Shown: piece by piece, positions 25,029-32,664 of the stretch | Layout of the letters: each line of letters opens with the position of its first letter | Numbering within the stretch: the first letter of the stretch is position 1 | Source of the DNA: Candidatus Rokuibacteriota bacterium | GTDB lineage: Bacteria; Methylomirabilota; Methylomirabilia; Rokubacteriales; CSP1-6 | NCBI GenBank assembly: GCA_030647435.1 | Contig: JAUSJX010000123.1 | Coordinates: 1-62,395 of the forward strand | Length of the DNA stretch: 62,395 nucleotides | Direction of reading: 5' to 3' | The notes under the pieces: model-generated | The model's database searches: none | Told to the model about the DNA's origin: nothing | What the model saw: the letters and a program-made list of their open reading frames with translations, nothing else | Translations under genes and position numbers: made by a program

Positions 25029-26741
25029 TCAGGCCCTCGCGGCGAGAGGCCCGCGAAGGAGGCGCCCCGGCAGGGCGCCCGTGTGCTTGCCGTCGCGCAG
25101 CAGGACCTCGCCGTTCACCACGGTGGCGGCGATGCCGCGGCAGCGCTGGGTGAGGCGCTTGGCGCCGGCGGGCAGGTCGTTGACCACCTCGGGCATCTCG
25201 GGGCCGATCGTGGCCGGGTCGAAGACGACGAAGTCTGCGGCGAAGCCTTCACGGATCAGGCCCCGGTCCGTCAAGCCCCACTGAGTCGCTGTGTCGAACG
25301 TCAGCATGCGGACCGCCTGCTCGAGCGTCAGCGCCTGCTTCGCGCGCACCCAGTGGCTGAGCAGATGCGTCTGGAGCGAGGCGTCCATGAGCTGCGAGAC
25401 GTGGGCGCCCGAGTCCGAGAAGGTCACGACCGTGCGCGGGTGCTTGATCAGCTCGAGCGCGTGGTCCTGGTTCTCGTTGGCGATGGGCTGGAGGAAGAAG
25501 AGGTCGAGGTCCTTCTCGAGGGCGACGTCGATCATGGCCTCGACCGGGTCGACCCCGCGCTGGCGCGCGACGTCCGCCACGGAGCGGTGCGGTCCCTCGA
25601 CCGTGTCCATGACGAAGATCCAGTCGTAGATGGGCGGCCGCGCCTCCGTCCCGAGAGCTTTGCGGCTGTCGCGCTCGCGCGCGGCCTCGACCAGGCGGCG
25701 GCGCAGCTCCGGATCGCGGAGCCGCTGCTTCTGGTCTTCCAGAGGCAGCGCCCGCAGCTCCTTCCACACGGGCAGGCGGTCGAACGGCAGCTGGGTCTTG
25801 AAGGAGAGGATCGCGGAGAGCCAGCGGCTGTGCACCTGGGCGAACATGCGACCGCCGGCGGCGGCGGTTTCATCGAGCAGCGCGGCGTACGTGCGCCAGA
25901 TATCGGGCGCGTCCTTCCGGCTGAAGAGGCCGAAGGTGACCGGGCGCCCGGTCTCGACCGCCAGCTCGCGCAGCCGGCGCTGATAGTCCTTGAGGCCGGG
26001 GTGGCCCACTTCGCGGTCCACGCTTTCGCCCGCGATCTCGAAGATGCCTGCGTTCATCTCGCCCATCGCGCCGACGAGACGGCGGACCTCGTCCCACGCG
26101 GCGACGCGGCTCGCGACGGGGCGGCGGTCGGGGGTCTCGTGGCTCGCGGAGCGCGACGTCGTGAAGCCGATGGCGCCGGCGGTGAGGGCGCTCCGCAGCT
26201 CCTTCTCCATCGCCTTGAGGTCATCCTCGGTGGCCGGTCGGTCGAAGGCGCGCTCGCCCATCACGTAGGTGCGCAGGGCGGAATGGCCGAGGTACCCGGA
26301 GTAGTTGATGCCCTTGGGCAGGGCCTCGACGGTGTCGAGGAACTCGGCGAACGTGGTCCACGTCCAGTCGATGCCCGCCTCCATCGCCTCCGCGGAGATG
26401 TCCTCGGCGCGCTGGAGGTTGCGGATGACCAGGTTGCGGTCGGCCTTGGCGCAGGGGGCGAGGGTGAAGCCGCAGTTGCCCATGACCACGCTGGTGATCC
26501 CGTGCCAGCAGGAGGAGGTGCCGAGCGGGTCCCAGAAGACCTGGGCGTCCATGTGCGTGTGCCCGTCCACGAAGCCGGGCGACACGACCTGGCCCTCGGC
26601 GTCGATGATCTCGCGCGCCGACTCCCGGATGCGGCCGATGCTGGCGATGCGGCCGCCCTTCACGCCGACGTCGGCGCGGTACCGGGGCAGTCCGGAGCCG
26701 TCCACCACCCAGCCGTTCTTGATTACGAGGTCATAGGACAT
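25029..26741 (-). CDS. Amidohydrolase family protein (N-acyl-D-amino-acid deacylase-like)
   Basis: A 570-residue metal-dependent amidohydrolase. ATG 26741 has GGAGGAGCGG close upstream; the frame extends 27 codons further without reason. Domain order: short N-terminal beta-sandwich (YDLVIKNGWVVDGSGLPRY), barrel with GFVDGHTHMDAQVFWDPLG (HxH metal site), TSVVMGNCGFTLAPCAK, and the late VTFSDSGAHVSQ with metal Asp, then composite sandwich (EGFAADFVVFDPATIG). The GNCGF and SDSGAH motifs place it with D-aminoacylase-like enzymes. Likely cytoplasmic hydrolysis of an N-acyl or cyclic amide. First gene of a two-gene unit with FAH. Confidence 0.86.
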   Translation of the reverse strand: MSYDLVIKNGWVVDGSGLPRYRADVGVKGGRIASIGRIRESAREIIDAEGQVVSPGFVDGHTHMDAQVFWDPLGTSSCWHGITSVVMGNCGFTLAPCAKADRNLVIRNLQRAEDISAEAMEAGIDWTWTTFAEFLDTVEALPKGINYSGYLGHSALRTYVMGERAFDRPATEDDLKAMEKELRSALTAGAIGFTTSRSASHETPDRRPVASRVAAWDEVRRLVGAMGEMNAGIFEIAGESVDREVGHPGLKDYQRRLRELAVETGRPVTFGLFSRKDAPDIWRTYAALLDETAAAGGRMFAQVHSRWLSAILSFKTQLPFDRLPVWKELRALPLEDQKQRLRDPELRRRLVEAARERDSRKALGTEARPPIYDWIFVMDTVEGPHRSVADVARQRGVDPVEAMIDVALEKDLDLFFLQPIANENQDHALELIKHPRTVVTFSDSGAHVSQLMDASLQTHLLSHWVRAKQALTLEQAVRMLTFDTATQWGLTDRGLIREGFAADFVVFDPATIGPEMPEVVNDLPAGAKRLTQRCRGIAATVVNGEVLLRDGKHTGALPGRLLRGPLAARA

Positions 26742-26855
26742 GAACCGCTCCTCCCTGGTCAGGACCTTGGAGACAGGACCTTGGGGCACCGCGCTCGTTA
26801 AAGTTGGCCTATGGTACTCCACGTTCTGGCGTACTCAAGCGGTTAGGAATCAGCT

Positions 26856-26884
26856 TTGACATCGCCCCGGGGCGTGCCTAGACT
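26856..26884 (+). promoter_or_regulatory. Candidate sigma70-type promoter
   Basis: TTGACA (26856-26861), exactly 17 bases, TAGACT (26879-26884). The spacer contains the palindrome GCCCCGGGGC. It would start transcription near 26891, about 20 bases before ATG 26910 of the luciferase-like gene, leaving a short leader with no clear Shine-Dalgarno. One of the best -35/-10 pairs in the window. Confidence 0.6.
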
Positions 26885-26909
26885 CCTTGAGCGCCAATAT
26901 GGACCCAAT

Positions 26910-27935
26910 ATGGATATAGGCGTCTTCGACCATCTCGACCGGCGGGACGTGCCGCTCGCCGAGTTCTACGAGAGCCGGCTGCGCCTGCTCGAGACGTACG
27001 ACGCGGCCGGCTTCTACTCCTACCACTTGGCCGAGCACCACGCGACTCCACTGGGGCTGGCGCCCTCTCCGGGCATCTTCCTCGCGGCCGCCACCCAGCG
27101 CACTCGGCGCATCCGTCTCGGTCCCTGCGTGTACTGCCTGCCGCTCTACGACCCGCTCCGGCTGATCGAAGAAGTCTGCATGCTGGACCAGCTCTCGCGG
27201 GGGCGCTTCGACTTCGGCGTGGGACGCGGGATCGTTCCCTACGAGATGGCGTACTTCAATCTGCACCACCTCGAGACCGAGGAGATCTACCAGGAGGCGC
27301 TCGAGGTCATCCTGCAGGGGCTTCAGAGCGAGGTGCTCGACCACCGCGGGCCGCGCTACACCTACCGGAAGGTGCCCATGGTCCTCCGGCCGTTCCAGCA
27401 GCCGCACCCGCCGCTCTGGTACGGCCTGAGCCACGCTGCCGGCGCGGAGTGGGCGGCGACCAACCGCGTCCACGTCCTCACCAACGGCCCGAGCGAGGTG
27501 TCGGCGCCGCTCTTCGAGCGCTACCGAGAGGTCTGGGAGCGCAAGCACGGCGGCGCAGGCATGCCCAAGCTCGGCATCTCGCGCCACATCGTCGTCGCGC
27601 CCACCGACGCGCAGGCCGAGGCGCTGGTGCGGCCGAGCTACGCCGCGTGGTACGCGAACCTGACCAAGCTCTGGCGCGACTTCGGCTCCGTCCCCATCCG
27701 CTTCGCCCGGGACTTCGACGAGGCGCGCCAGCGTGGCGTCGCCATCGCGGGCACCCCCGCGCGGGTACGCGAGGAGATCGAGCGCCAGGTCGCCGCGAGC
27801 CGCTGCACCTACTTCGTCTGCCGGCTGATGTTCGGCGTGATGAGCGAGACGGAGGCCGCGGCGTCCATCGGCCTCTTCAGCACCGAGGTCATGCCGCATC
27901 TCACCGCGCTATGTCCGCCTGGAGGTGGAGCGTGA
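26910..27935 (+). CDS. LLM-class flavin-dependent monooxygenase (luciferase-like)
   Basis: A 341-residue luciferase-type TIM barrel. ATG 26910 starts MDIGVFDHLDRRDVPL; an in-frame start 18 codons earlier lies inside the promoter. Key blocks: YHLAEHHATPLGLAPSPGIF, RIRLGPCVYCLPLYDPLRL, QLSRGRFDFGVGRGIVPYE and PPLWYGLSHAAGAEWAA. The LAEHHxTPL pattern is typical of FMN-dependent LLM monooxygenases such as alkanal monooxygenase-like proteins. It overlaps the Lin0512 gene (GTGA) and leads a set with VOC, ABM and LigAB-type genes, so aromatic or cyclic substrate oxidation is plausible. Confidence 0.87.
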   Translation: MDIGVFDHLDRRDVPLAEFYESRLRLLETYDAAGFYSYHLAEHHATPLGLAPSPGIFLAAATQRTRRIRLGPCVYCLPLYDPLRLIEEVCMLDQLSRGRFDFGVGRGIVPYEMAYFNLHHLETEEIYQEALEVILQGLQSEVLDHRGPRYTYRKVPMVLRPFQQPHPPLWYGLSHAAGAEWAATNRVHVLTNGPSEVSAPLFERYREVWERKHGGAGMPKLGISRHIVVAPTDAQAEALVRPSYAAWYANLTKLWRDFGSVPIRFARDFDEARQRGVAIAGTPARVREEIERQVAASRCTYFVCRLMFGVMSETEAAASIGLFSTEVMPHLTALCPPGGGA

Positions 27936-28333
27936 CGGCAAAAGCGTCTGTCCTCGAGTTCGGCATGGGCGTGGACGTTCACGGTCGGGACGCCACGAAG
28001 GCCGCCTGCCGCGCGGTATCGGACGCGATCCGGCATTCGAGCCTGCCGCTGCTCCAGGAGGTGCGGGAGCGCGGCGGGAAGATGCTGGTCGACGTCACCG
28101 TTGCGGTTCCCGACCCGGGGTCCGTCAATATCGATATAGTCCGGCGCGAGCTTCCTCACGGCGAGGTGACGGTCCGCGCGGTCAGCGGAGGCTTGAGCGT
28201 GCCCGGCGCGGACACGATCATCGCGTGCGCGGCCATCACCGTCAGCATCGAGTACCCGGAGGCGTCACATGGAGTTCGAGCCGAGACGCTCCCTGCGAGC
28301 CGCAGGCGAGGCGAGCGGCGAGGGGAGGGCTGA
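27932..28333 (+). CDS. Lin0512-family conserved protein
   Basis: 133 residues from GTG 27932, which overlaps the upstream TGA and follows GGAGGTGGA; ATG 27911 is an alternative. The conserved core LEFGMGVDVHGRDATKAACR, then AVSDAIRHSSLPLLQEV and GADTIIACAAITVSIE, matches the Lin0512 family, which has no established function. The last 18 or so residues are a charged tail (ASRRRGERRGEG) encoded by a GCGAGCCGCAGGCGAGGCG repeat-like stretch, beyond the family's usual end. Tight coupling to a luciferase-like enzyme suggests a helper role. Confidence 0.75.
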   Translation: MTAKASVLEFGMGVDVHGRDATKAACRAVSDAIRHSSLPLLQEVRERGGKMLVDVTVAVPDPGSVNIDIVRRELPHGEVTVRAVSGGLSVPGADTIIACAAITVSIEYPEASHGVRAETLPASRRRGERRGEG

Positions 28334-28336
28334 GTT

Positions 28337-28798
28337 ATGACCACCGGCATCGGTCTCAAGCGCTTGCAGCACCTCGTGCTGTGGGTCTCCGACGTCGATC
28401 GGAGCGTTCGGTTCTATCACGACGTCCTGGGCTTCGAGGTGAAGCGGCGGTATCCCAACGCGGCCTTCCTGAGGATTCCCGGCAGCGCCGACGACCACAA
28501 CCTGGGTCTCTTCGAGCAGCCGGGGATCCCGAGACCCGACGAGCACACGGCACGCATGTACCATTCGGCGTGGGAGGTCGGGGAGATCACCGATCTGGTC
28601 CGGGCGCGGCTGGGGCTCGCCGAGGCGGGCGCGCTGGTCGGTTCGTCGGATCACGGCGTGAGCCTGTCGCTGTACGCCAAGGACCCTGACGGCCTCGAGT
28701 TCGAGATCTTCTGGACGGTGCCGGGAGGCACTTCTGTCGGGACCAGGGCGCTGGACCTCGAAGCCGAGGTCGCCCGGTGGACTACGCAGGGCGTCTGA
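28337..28798 (+). CDS. VOC-superfamily protein (extradiol dioxygenase/glyoxalase fold)
   Basis: 153 residues starting 3 bases after the Lin0512 stop. It has the two beta-alpha-beta-beta-beta modules of the vicinal oxygen chelate fold: LQHLVLWVSDVDRSVRFYH (first metal His), FLRIPGSADDHNLGLFEQ, YHSAWEVGEITDL (second His) and DPDGLEFEIFW (metal Glu). These are the ligands expected of a type I extradiol dioxygenase-like or isomerase enzyme. In this operon a ring-cleavage or intermediate-isomerising role is plausible; substrate not known. Confidence 0.83.
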   Translation: MTTGIGLKRLQHLVLWVSDVDRSVRFYHDVLGFEVKRRYPNAAFLRIPGSADDHNLGLFEQPGIPRPDEHTARMYHSAWEVGEITDLVRARLGLAEAGALVGSSDHGVSLSLYAKDPDGLEFEIFWTVPGGTSVGTRALDLEAEVARWTTQGV

Positions 28799-28830
28799 CC
28801 ATACTGTTTGATCATATTGGGGAGGCGAGC

Positions 28831-29145
28831 ATGCTGGCGATCTGGGTGAAGGCGCGCATCAAGCCGGGGGAGCGGCAGCGCTTCCTGAAGGCGATCGAAG
28901 TGGACGCGCTCGGCTCCGAGGGGGACGAGCCCGGGTGTCTCCGCTTCAACGTCCTCCAGGACGTGAAGGACCCGAACGTCTACTACTTCTACGAGGTCTA
29001 CAAAGACGAGGCCGCGCTCGAAGCCCATCGCGCCACGCCGCACTACGCCATCTGGAAGGCCGTCGCCGACACGCTGGACGGGCCGACCGAGCCGACCCGC
29101 TGCCAGACCGTGTTCCCGGCGGCGCGCGCGTACTGGGGCAAGTAA
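28831..29145 (+). CDS. Antibiotic biosynthesis monooxygenase (ABM) family protein
   Basis: A 104-residue ferredoxin-like fold protein. ATG 28831 follows GGGGAGGCGAGC; a longer frame from 28777 overlaps the VOC gene. Typical blocks: IWVKARIKPGERQRFLKAI, EPGCLRFNVLQDVKDPNVYY, YEVYKDEAALEAHRATPHY. ABM proteins act as cofactor-free oxygenases on quinols, or as small isomerase/haem-degrading enzymes, usually as dimers. Position between VOC and LigAB genes fits catabolism of hydroxylated rings. Confidence 0.85.
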   Translation: MLAIWVKARIKPGERQRFLKAIEVDALGSEGDEPGCLRFNVLQDVKDPNVYYFYEVYKDEAALEAHRATPHYAIWKAVADTLDGPTEPTRCQTVFPAARAYWGK

Positions 29146-29150
29146 GAGCG

Positions 29151-29342
29151 ATGGGCAAGGTCGTCTACGCGGCGGCGATGTCGCACGTGCTCTATCCCGA
29201 CTACTACGGCAAGAACGTGGGTCCCCACGGGCGCCGGATGGTCGAGGAGCTGATCGCCGACGACCACCTGAACGTCTTCTCCTTCGACGCGATCCCGGCC
29301 AGTCGCATCGACCTCGCCGCACTCGAGTGGGCGCTCCCATGA
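29151..29342 (+). pseudogene. LigB-type extradiol dioxygenase remnant keeping both termini (63 codons)
   Basis: An intact 63-codon frame with ATG 29151. Its start, MGKVVYAAAMSHVLYPDYY, has the first metal His of class III (LigB) dioxygenases; a few residues on, ADDHLNVFSFDAIPA resembles the second metal His block (GDDHxxxF), normally about 45 residues further into the protein. The end, RIDLAALEWALP, looks like a natural C-terminus. The expected 200 or so residues in between, with the Glu ligand, are missing. Its stop overlaps the LigA start as it would in an intact ligBA-type pair. LigB identity is inferred from motifs. Confidence 0.5.
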
Positions 29343-29554
29343 GCCGTTACGAGGTCAACGTCCTCCTCTACCGCCTCAAGAAGGACCCGGCCTTCCGCGC
29401 CCGCTTCCGCGACGACGCCGCGGGGGCGCTGACCGCCGCCGAGCTAAGTGACGAGGAGCGGGAGGCGTTCGTCCGCTGGCACTCGCGGCGGCTGAACGAG
29501 CTGGGCGGCTCGCTCCACCTGCTGATCTCCATCCCAGGTCTCGGCGGCCACTAA
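29339..29554 (+). CDS. LigA-like alpha subunit of protocatechuate 4,5-dioxygenase type enzymes
   Basis: 71 residues from ATG 29339, overlapping the previous stop (ATGA). RYEVNVLLYRLKKDPAFRA, then TAAELSDEEREAFVRWHSRR, then LNELGGSLHLL matches the small all-helical LigA domain that caps the active site of LigB. It is slightly shorter than classical LigA. With its LigB partner reduced to a remnant, it may now be without function or partner another LigB elsewhere. Confidence 0.72.
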   Translation: MSRYEVNVLLYRLKKDPAFRARFRDDAAGALTAAELSDEEREAFVRWHSRRLNELGGSLHLLISIPGLGGH

Positions 29555-29572
29555 GCGCAGCAGGAATAAAGT

Positions 29573-29610
29573 TGCCCGGTGGACGGCGACGCGAGCCCGT
29601 CCACCGGGCA
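29573..29610 (+). terminator. Candidate transcription terminator hairpin
   Basis: TGCCCGGTGGACGG (29573-29586) and CCGTCCACCGGGCA (29597-29610) form a perfect 14-bp stem with a 10-base loop, 18 bases after the LigA stop. There is no U-run on the plus strand; the AATAAAG just before it would give a short U-rich tail for leftward transcripts. Confidence 0.5.
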
Positions 29611-29977
29611 GATGTGCGGCAGGCCTCCAGCCTGGGCGCGTCCCAGCGAATGGCCGGGACCTTGGTACAGCTTTACGGCTCAGCGGGCATCGCCCGATGA
29701 CCAAACCCTGACGACTCCCACCATGCCCATTCGACGCCGCCATCGTGCTTTCGGTCAATGAGCCGCATGCGCCAATTCACTGAAGCATTCGGCTCCCTGG
29801 CTCGGGAACTGCCGGTCGCGCCGGGCTGAGGCGCGGCTTCCTCAACTGTGGCCTCGGGGCATCATCGCGTTGCCGTTCCGTTCGCCAGGGGCCGAGCAAC
29901 CCCGCGATGTTCCATCGTTCCTTTTGCCGTTGCCGCGGCATCCCGCTTGCATTTCATGCTCGCGGGAGGTGAGGCTC
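29611..29977. other. Gene-free stretch before the small membrane protein
   Basis: No supported gene. A 23-codon frame (29758-29829, MSRMRQFTEAFGSLARE) lacks a ribosome site. Slightly lower GC than flanking genes. I found no riboswitch or tRNA fold. The last part contains the GGGAGGTGAGG ribosome site for ATG 29978. Confidence 0.35.
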
Positions 29978-30337
29978 ATGGACTGGCCGATCGCTTCTCC
30001 AGGGTGGGATGTCCAGGTGGCGTGGGTGGATAGGCCGAGCATGCTTGGATGGGGTGTGTTGATCTGGGCCGGGGTTGCCGCCGCCCTCGCGGTGCTGCTG
30101 CTGCCGATCGCCACCCGGGCCGTGCGCCGTCGGCGCTTCTGGTGCGCCCAGGCTCAGCGGGAGGTGGAGGTGGAGTTCGAAGAGCACGGGCTGATCGGTT
30201 TTCGGCGGGCCGTGGCCGTGCGGAGCTGCAGCGTGTTCGACCCGCCGACGCACGTGTACTGCCGGCGCTCCTGCCTCGATCAAGACGCGAGAGCGCGGCT
30301 GCCGATGGCACTGGCTCGCCCGTGGAGAAGGCCATGA
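29978..30337 (+). CDS. Small single-span membrane protein with four cysteines
   Basis: 119 residues from ATG 29978, with GGGAGGTGAGG just upstream. Residues 22-46 (GWGVLIWAGVAAALAVLLL) form one membrane helix followed by positive residues (RAVRRRRF), so the C-terminal domain is probably cytoplasmic. That domain holds Cys56, Cys84, Cys95 and Cys99 (C-x27-C-x10-C-x3-C), a pattern able to bind zinc or an iron-sulfur centre. I do not recognise the family. Its stop overlaps the start of a winged-helix protein (ATGA), suggesting a working pair. Confidence 0.6.
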   Translation: MDWPIASPGWDVQVAWVDRPSMLGWGVLIWAGVAAALAVLLLPIATRAVRRRRFWCAQAQREVEVEFEEHGLIGFRRAVAVRSCSVFDPPTHVYCRRSCLDQDARARLPMALARPWRRP

Positions 30338-30561
30338 TCGCGCAACGCTTCGACCGCAGACCGGTAGACCAGCTGGACCCCGAGAACTGGTGGGACGACA
30401 GCGACGGCGAGATCCTCGACTGCCTGAGGGAGCACGGCTCCGCGACCGTGAACGAGCTCAGCGAGGAACTGGGCCTCTCCGAGGGGGCGACGACCGCCTT
30501 CCTCGCCATGCTCGCCCGCGAAGGCCGGGTGAGGATCGTCCAGGTCGAGCTGGTGGCCTGA
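30334..30561 (+). CDS. Small winged-helix DNA-binding protein
   Basis: 75 residues, ATG overlapping the upstream TGA. After an acidic/aromatic N-terminus (LDPENWWDDSDGEILDCL) comes a compact winged helix: GSATVNELSEELGLSEG as helix-turn-helix, ATTAFLAMLAREGRV, then the wing strands RIVQVELVA. This resembles the MarR/ArsR-like domains of short transcription factors, too short for a ligand domain. Partnered with a Cys-rich membrane protein, it could be a membrane-linked sensor pair; that is inference. Convergent with the CaiB gene. Confidence 0.62.
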   Translation: MIAQRFDRRPVDQLDPENWWDDSDGEILDCLREHGSATVNELSEELGLSEGATTAFLAMLAREGRVRIVQVELVA

Positions 30562-30599
30562 CGTCCCGCGCCTGACCCGCCGGCGTCTCCGCCGCGCGG

Positions 30600-31820
30600 C
30601 TACGGCGCCTCGACGACGCGGGAGGTGAGCAGGGCCGCGATCCGCTCCTCGTCATAGCCCAGGAGATGCGCGAGCACGTCGCGGGTATGCTGGCCCACGC
30701 GATGCGGGGCGGGGCCCTGCGGGTGGACCGGCTTGCCGTCGAGGTGGTAGGGACTGGCCGTCACGCGCACGTCCCCGCGGGCCGGATGCGACAGCGCCGG
30801 GAAGAACTTGCGCTCGGCCAGCTGCGGCGCCGCGATGACCTCGGCCGGGCGCAGGACCGGCGCGCAGGGCAGCCGCGCCTTGGTGAGCACGTCGATCGCC
30901 GCGTCCACGCTCGCAAAGTCGTCGAGCCACCGGCCGATTACCTCGCGGAGCGCGCGCCAATTCGTCCGCCGCGCATCCGCCGTCGCAAAACGCGCATCGT
31001 TCGCCAGCTCCGGGCGCTCCATCACCTTGAGCAGCCTCGGCCAGAGCTCGGGCCCGCCCACGACCTGGAACGCCAGGTAACGGTGACCGATCTTGTGGAC
31101 CACCATGCCGGGCCGCGGATTGCCGTGCTCCTGGCCGCCGTTGAGAACGGCCCCGAAGGTCACGCTGTCCGAAGCCACGAGGGCCTCGAGCATGGAGACG
31201 TCCAGATGCGCGCCGCGTCCCGTGCGCGCCCGTCGCCAGAGCGCGCCCAGGATGGCGGTGGAAGCATGGGTCGCGGCCAGCATGTCGGCGGCCTGGAGGT
31301 TCGAGGCCCGAGGGTTTGGCTCGTCGCCCTGCTCGAGGTGCATGAGCCCGGACATGGCATTGATGGTGTGCGCGAAGGCCGGGCGGAGCCGCCACGGGCC
31401 CGTCTGCCCGAAGCCTGAGATGGAGCAGTAGACGATGTCGGGCTTCACCAGGCGGACCGCGTCGTAGTCGCAGCCGAGGCGGGCGATCACGCCCGGCGTG
31501 AAGTTCTCGATGAAGACATCGGCGTGGCGGGCGAGGTCGAGCACCACGCGGCGGCCCTCGGCGTGGGACAGGTCCACCGCCACGCTCTCCTTGCCCGCAT
31601 TGACGCGGATGAAGTACGTGCTCTGGTCGTCGCGGCCGGGCTCGAGCTGGTGCGGGTTGTAACGCGTCTCCTCGCCGGGGCCCGGACGCTCGATCTTGAT
31701 GACGCGCGCGCCCATGTCGGCCAGCAGGCGGGTGCAGTACGGGCCCGCGAGGACGCGGGTGAGGTCGAGGATCAGCAGGCCGCTCAGCGGGAGAGAATCG
31801 TCGGGCGCCGCCGTGGACAT
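30600..31820 (-). CDS. CaiB/BaiF-family (class III) CoA-transferase
   Basis: A 406-residue CoA-transferase. ATG 31820 directly follows the SDR stop; an in-frame start 13 codons upstream lies within that gene. Landmarks: LSGLLILDLTRVLAGPYCT, MGARVIKIERPGPGEETR, VNAGKESVAVDLSHAEGR, FIENFTPGVIARLG, YCSISGFGQTGPWRLRPAF, and the catalytic Asp region of SNLQAADMLAATHAS. It moves CoA from one organic acid to another, often succinyl-CoA to an aromatic or branched acid. Last gene of the M20-SDR-CaiB run. Confidence 0.9.
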   Translation of the reverse strand: MSTAAPDDSLPLSGLLILDLTRVLAGPYCTRLLADMGARVIKIERPGPGEETRYNPHQLEPGRDDQSTYFIRVNAGKESVAVDLSHAEGRRVVLDLARHADVFIENFTPGVIARLGCDYDAVRLVKPDIVYCSISGFGQTGPWRLRPAFAHTINAMSGLMHLEQGDEPNPRASNLQAADMLAATHASTAILGALWRRARTGRGAHLDVSMLEALVASDSVTFGAVLNGGQEHGNPRPGMVVHKIGHRYLAFQVVGGPELWPRLLKVMERPELANDARFATADARRTNWRALREVIGRWLDDFASVDAAIDVLTKARLPCAPVLRPAEVIAAPQLAERKFFPALSHPARGDVRVTASPYHLDGKPVHPQGPAPHRVGQHTRDVLAHLLGYDEERIAALLTSRVVEAP

Positions 31821-31821
31821 A

Positions 31822-32664
31822 TCAGGCTCCACCTTCGAGCTTGGCCAGGGGAGAGACACTGGCGAGCCCGGCCAGGGGAGAGACGATGGTCAGGCCGCCG
31901 TCGAGCAGGATGGTCTGGCCGGTGAGGAAGCCCGCGCCGTCGGAGACGATCCAGGCGACGCAGTCGGCGACGTCCTCCGCGGTGCCGGTGCGCCGCACGG
32001 GCGTTCTCGCCGCGAGGGCCGCCATCGCCGCCTCGTAGTCGCGTCCGAGGCCCCTCTCGATGTACCGGCGTGAAGAATCGGTGGTGATCATGCCCGGGTT
32101 AACGCCGTTGACCGTGATGCCCTCGGGCCCGAGCTCGAGCGCTAAGGAGCGCACGAGGCTCTCGACGGCGGCCTTGGCGCCGCCCAGCAGGCCGTGGCCG
32201 GGCATGGCCTGGAAGGAATCGATGCCCGAGATCGCTACGATGCGGCCGGCGCGGCCGCGCATGAGAGGCCGCGCCGCCTGGATTGCGGCAATGAATGAGT
32301 CCACCGAGATCGCGAAGGTGCGGCGGACGTTTTGTTCCTTCTGGTCCATTAACGGGCGGAAGGAAGTGGCCGCGGCGTTGGCGACGAGAATGTCCACGCG
32401 ACCGAAGGTCTCGCCGACGCGCTCGACGACGGGCGGCACGTCTGACGGCCGGCCCAGCTCGAGCGGGAGTGCCAGGCCCTTGACGCCTTCGAGTTGGATC
32501 TGGGCGACCACTTCGGCCGCGAGATCCGCGCTGCGCCTGTAGGTCAGCACGCAGTGGGCGCCGTCGCGCGCCAGGCGGAGCGCGACGGCGCGGCCGATAC
32601 CGCGCGTGCCCCCCGTGACGACGGCCACGCGGCCGTCGAGCGGTCTCGTCGACGCCGGCGCCAT
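31822..32664 (-). CDS. SDR-family oxidoreductase, FabL-like, without the usual catalytic Tyr
   Basis: 280 residues. ATG 32664 overlaps the M20 stop; the start 11 codons earlier lies inside that gene. VAVVTGGTRGIGRAVALRL is the nucleotide loop (Gly-x3-Gly-x-Gly) and NAAATSFRPLMDQ the Asn-Ala motif. The active-site segment is MPGHGLLGGAKAAVESLVR: Lys is present but the expected Tyr position is His or Leu, as in the FabL/FabI-like layout with wider spacing. The C-terminus (SPLAGLASVSPLAKLEGGA) contains a short duplication. Likely reduces an enoyl- or keto-thioester, or has a modified mechanism. Confidence 0.83.
   Translation of the reverse strand: MAPASTRPLDGRVAVVTGGTRGIGRAVALRLARDGAHCVLTYRRSADLAAEVVAQIQLEGVKGLALPLELGRPSDVPPVVERVGETFGRVDILVANAAATSFRPLMDQKEQNVRRTFAISVDSFIAAIQAARPLMRGRAGRIVAISGIDSFQAMPGHGLLGGAKAAVESLVRSLALELGPEGITVNGVNPGMITTDSSRRYIERGLGRDYEAAMAALAARTPVRRTGTAEDVADCVAWIVSDGAGFLTGQTILLDGGLTIVSPLAGLASVSPLAKLEGGA

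Noticed and set aside
24204-26801. 865-codon plus-strand frame
   Set aside because: Antisense of the FAH and amidohydrolase genes, which have clear motifs and ribosome sites.
29758-29829. 23-codon frame MSRMRQFTEAFGSLARE...
   Set aside because: No ribosome site, no context support.
29573-29977. Riboswitch or structured RNA after ligA
   Set aside because: Only one simple 14-bp hairpin is clear; no conserved riboswitch core could be recognised by eye.
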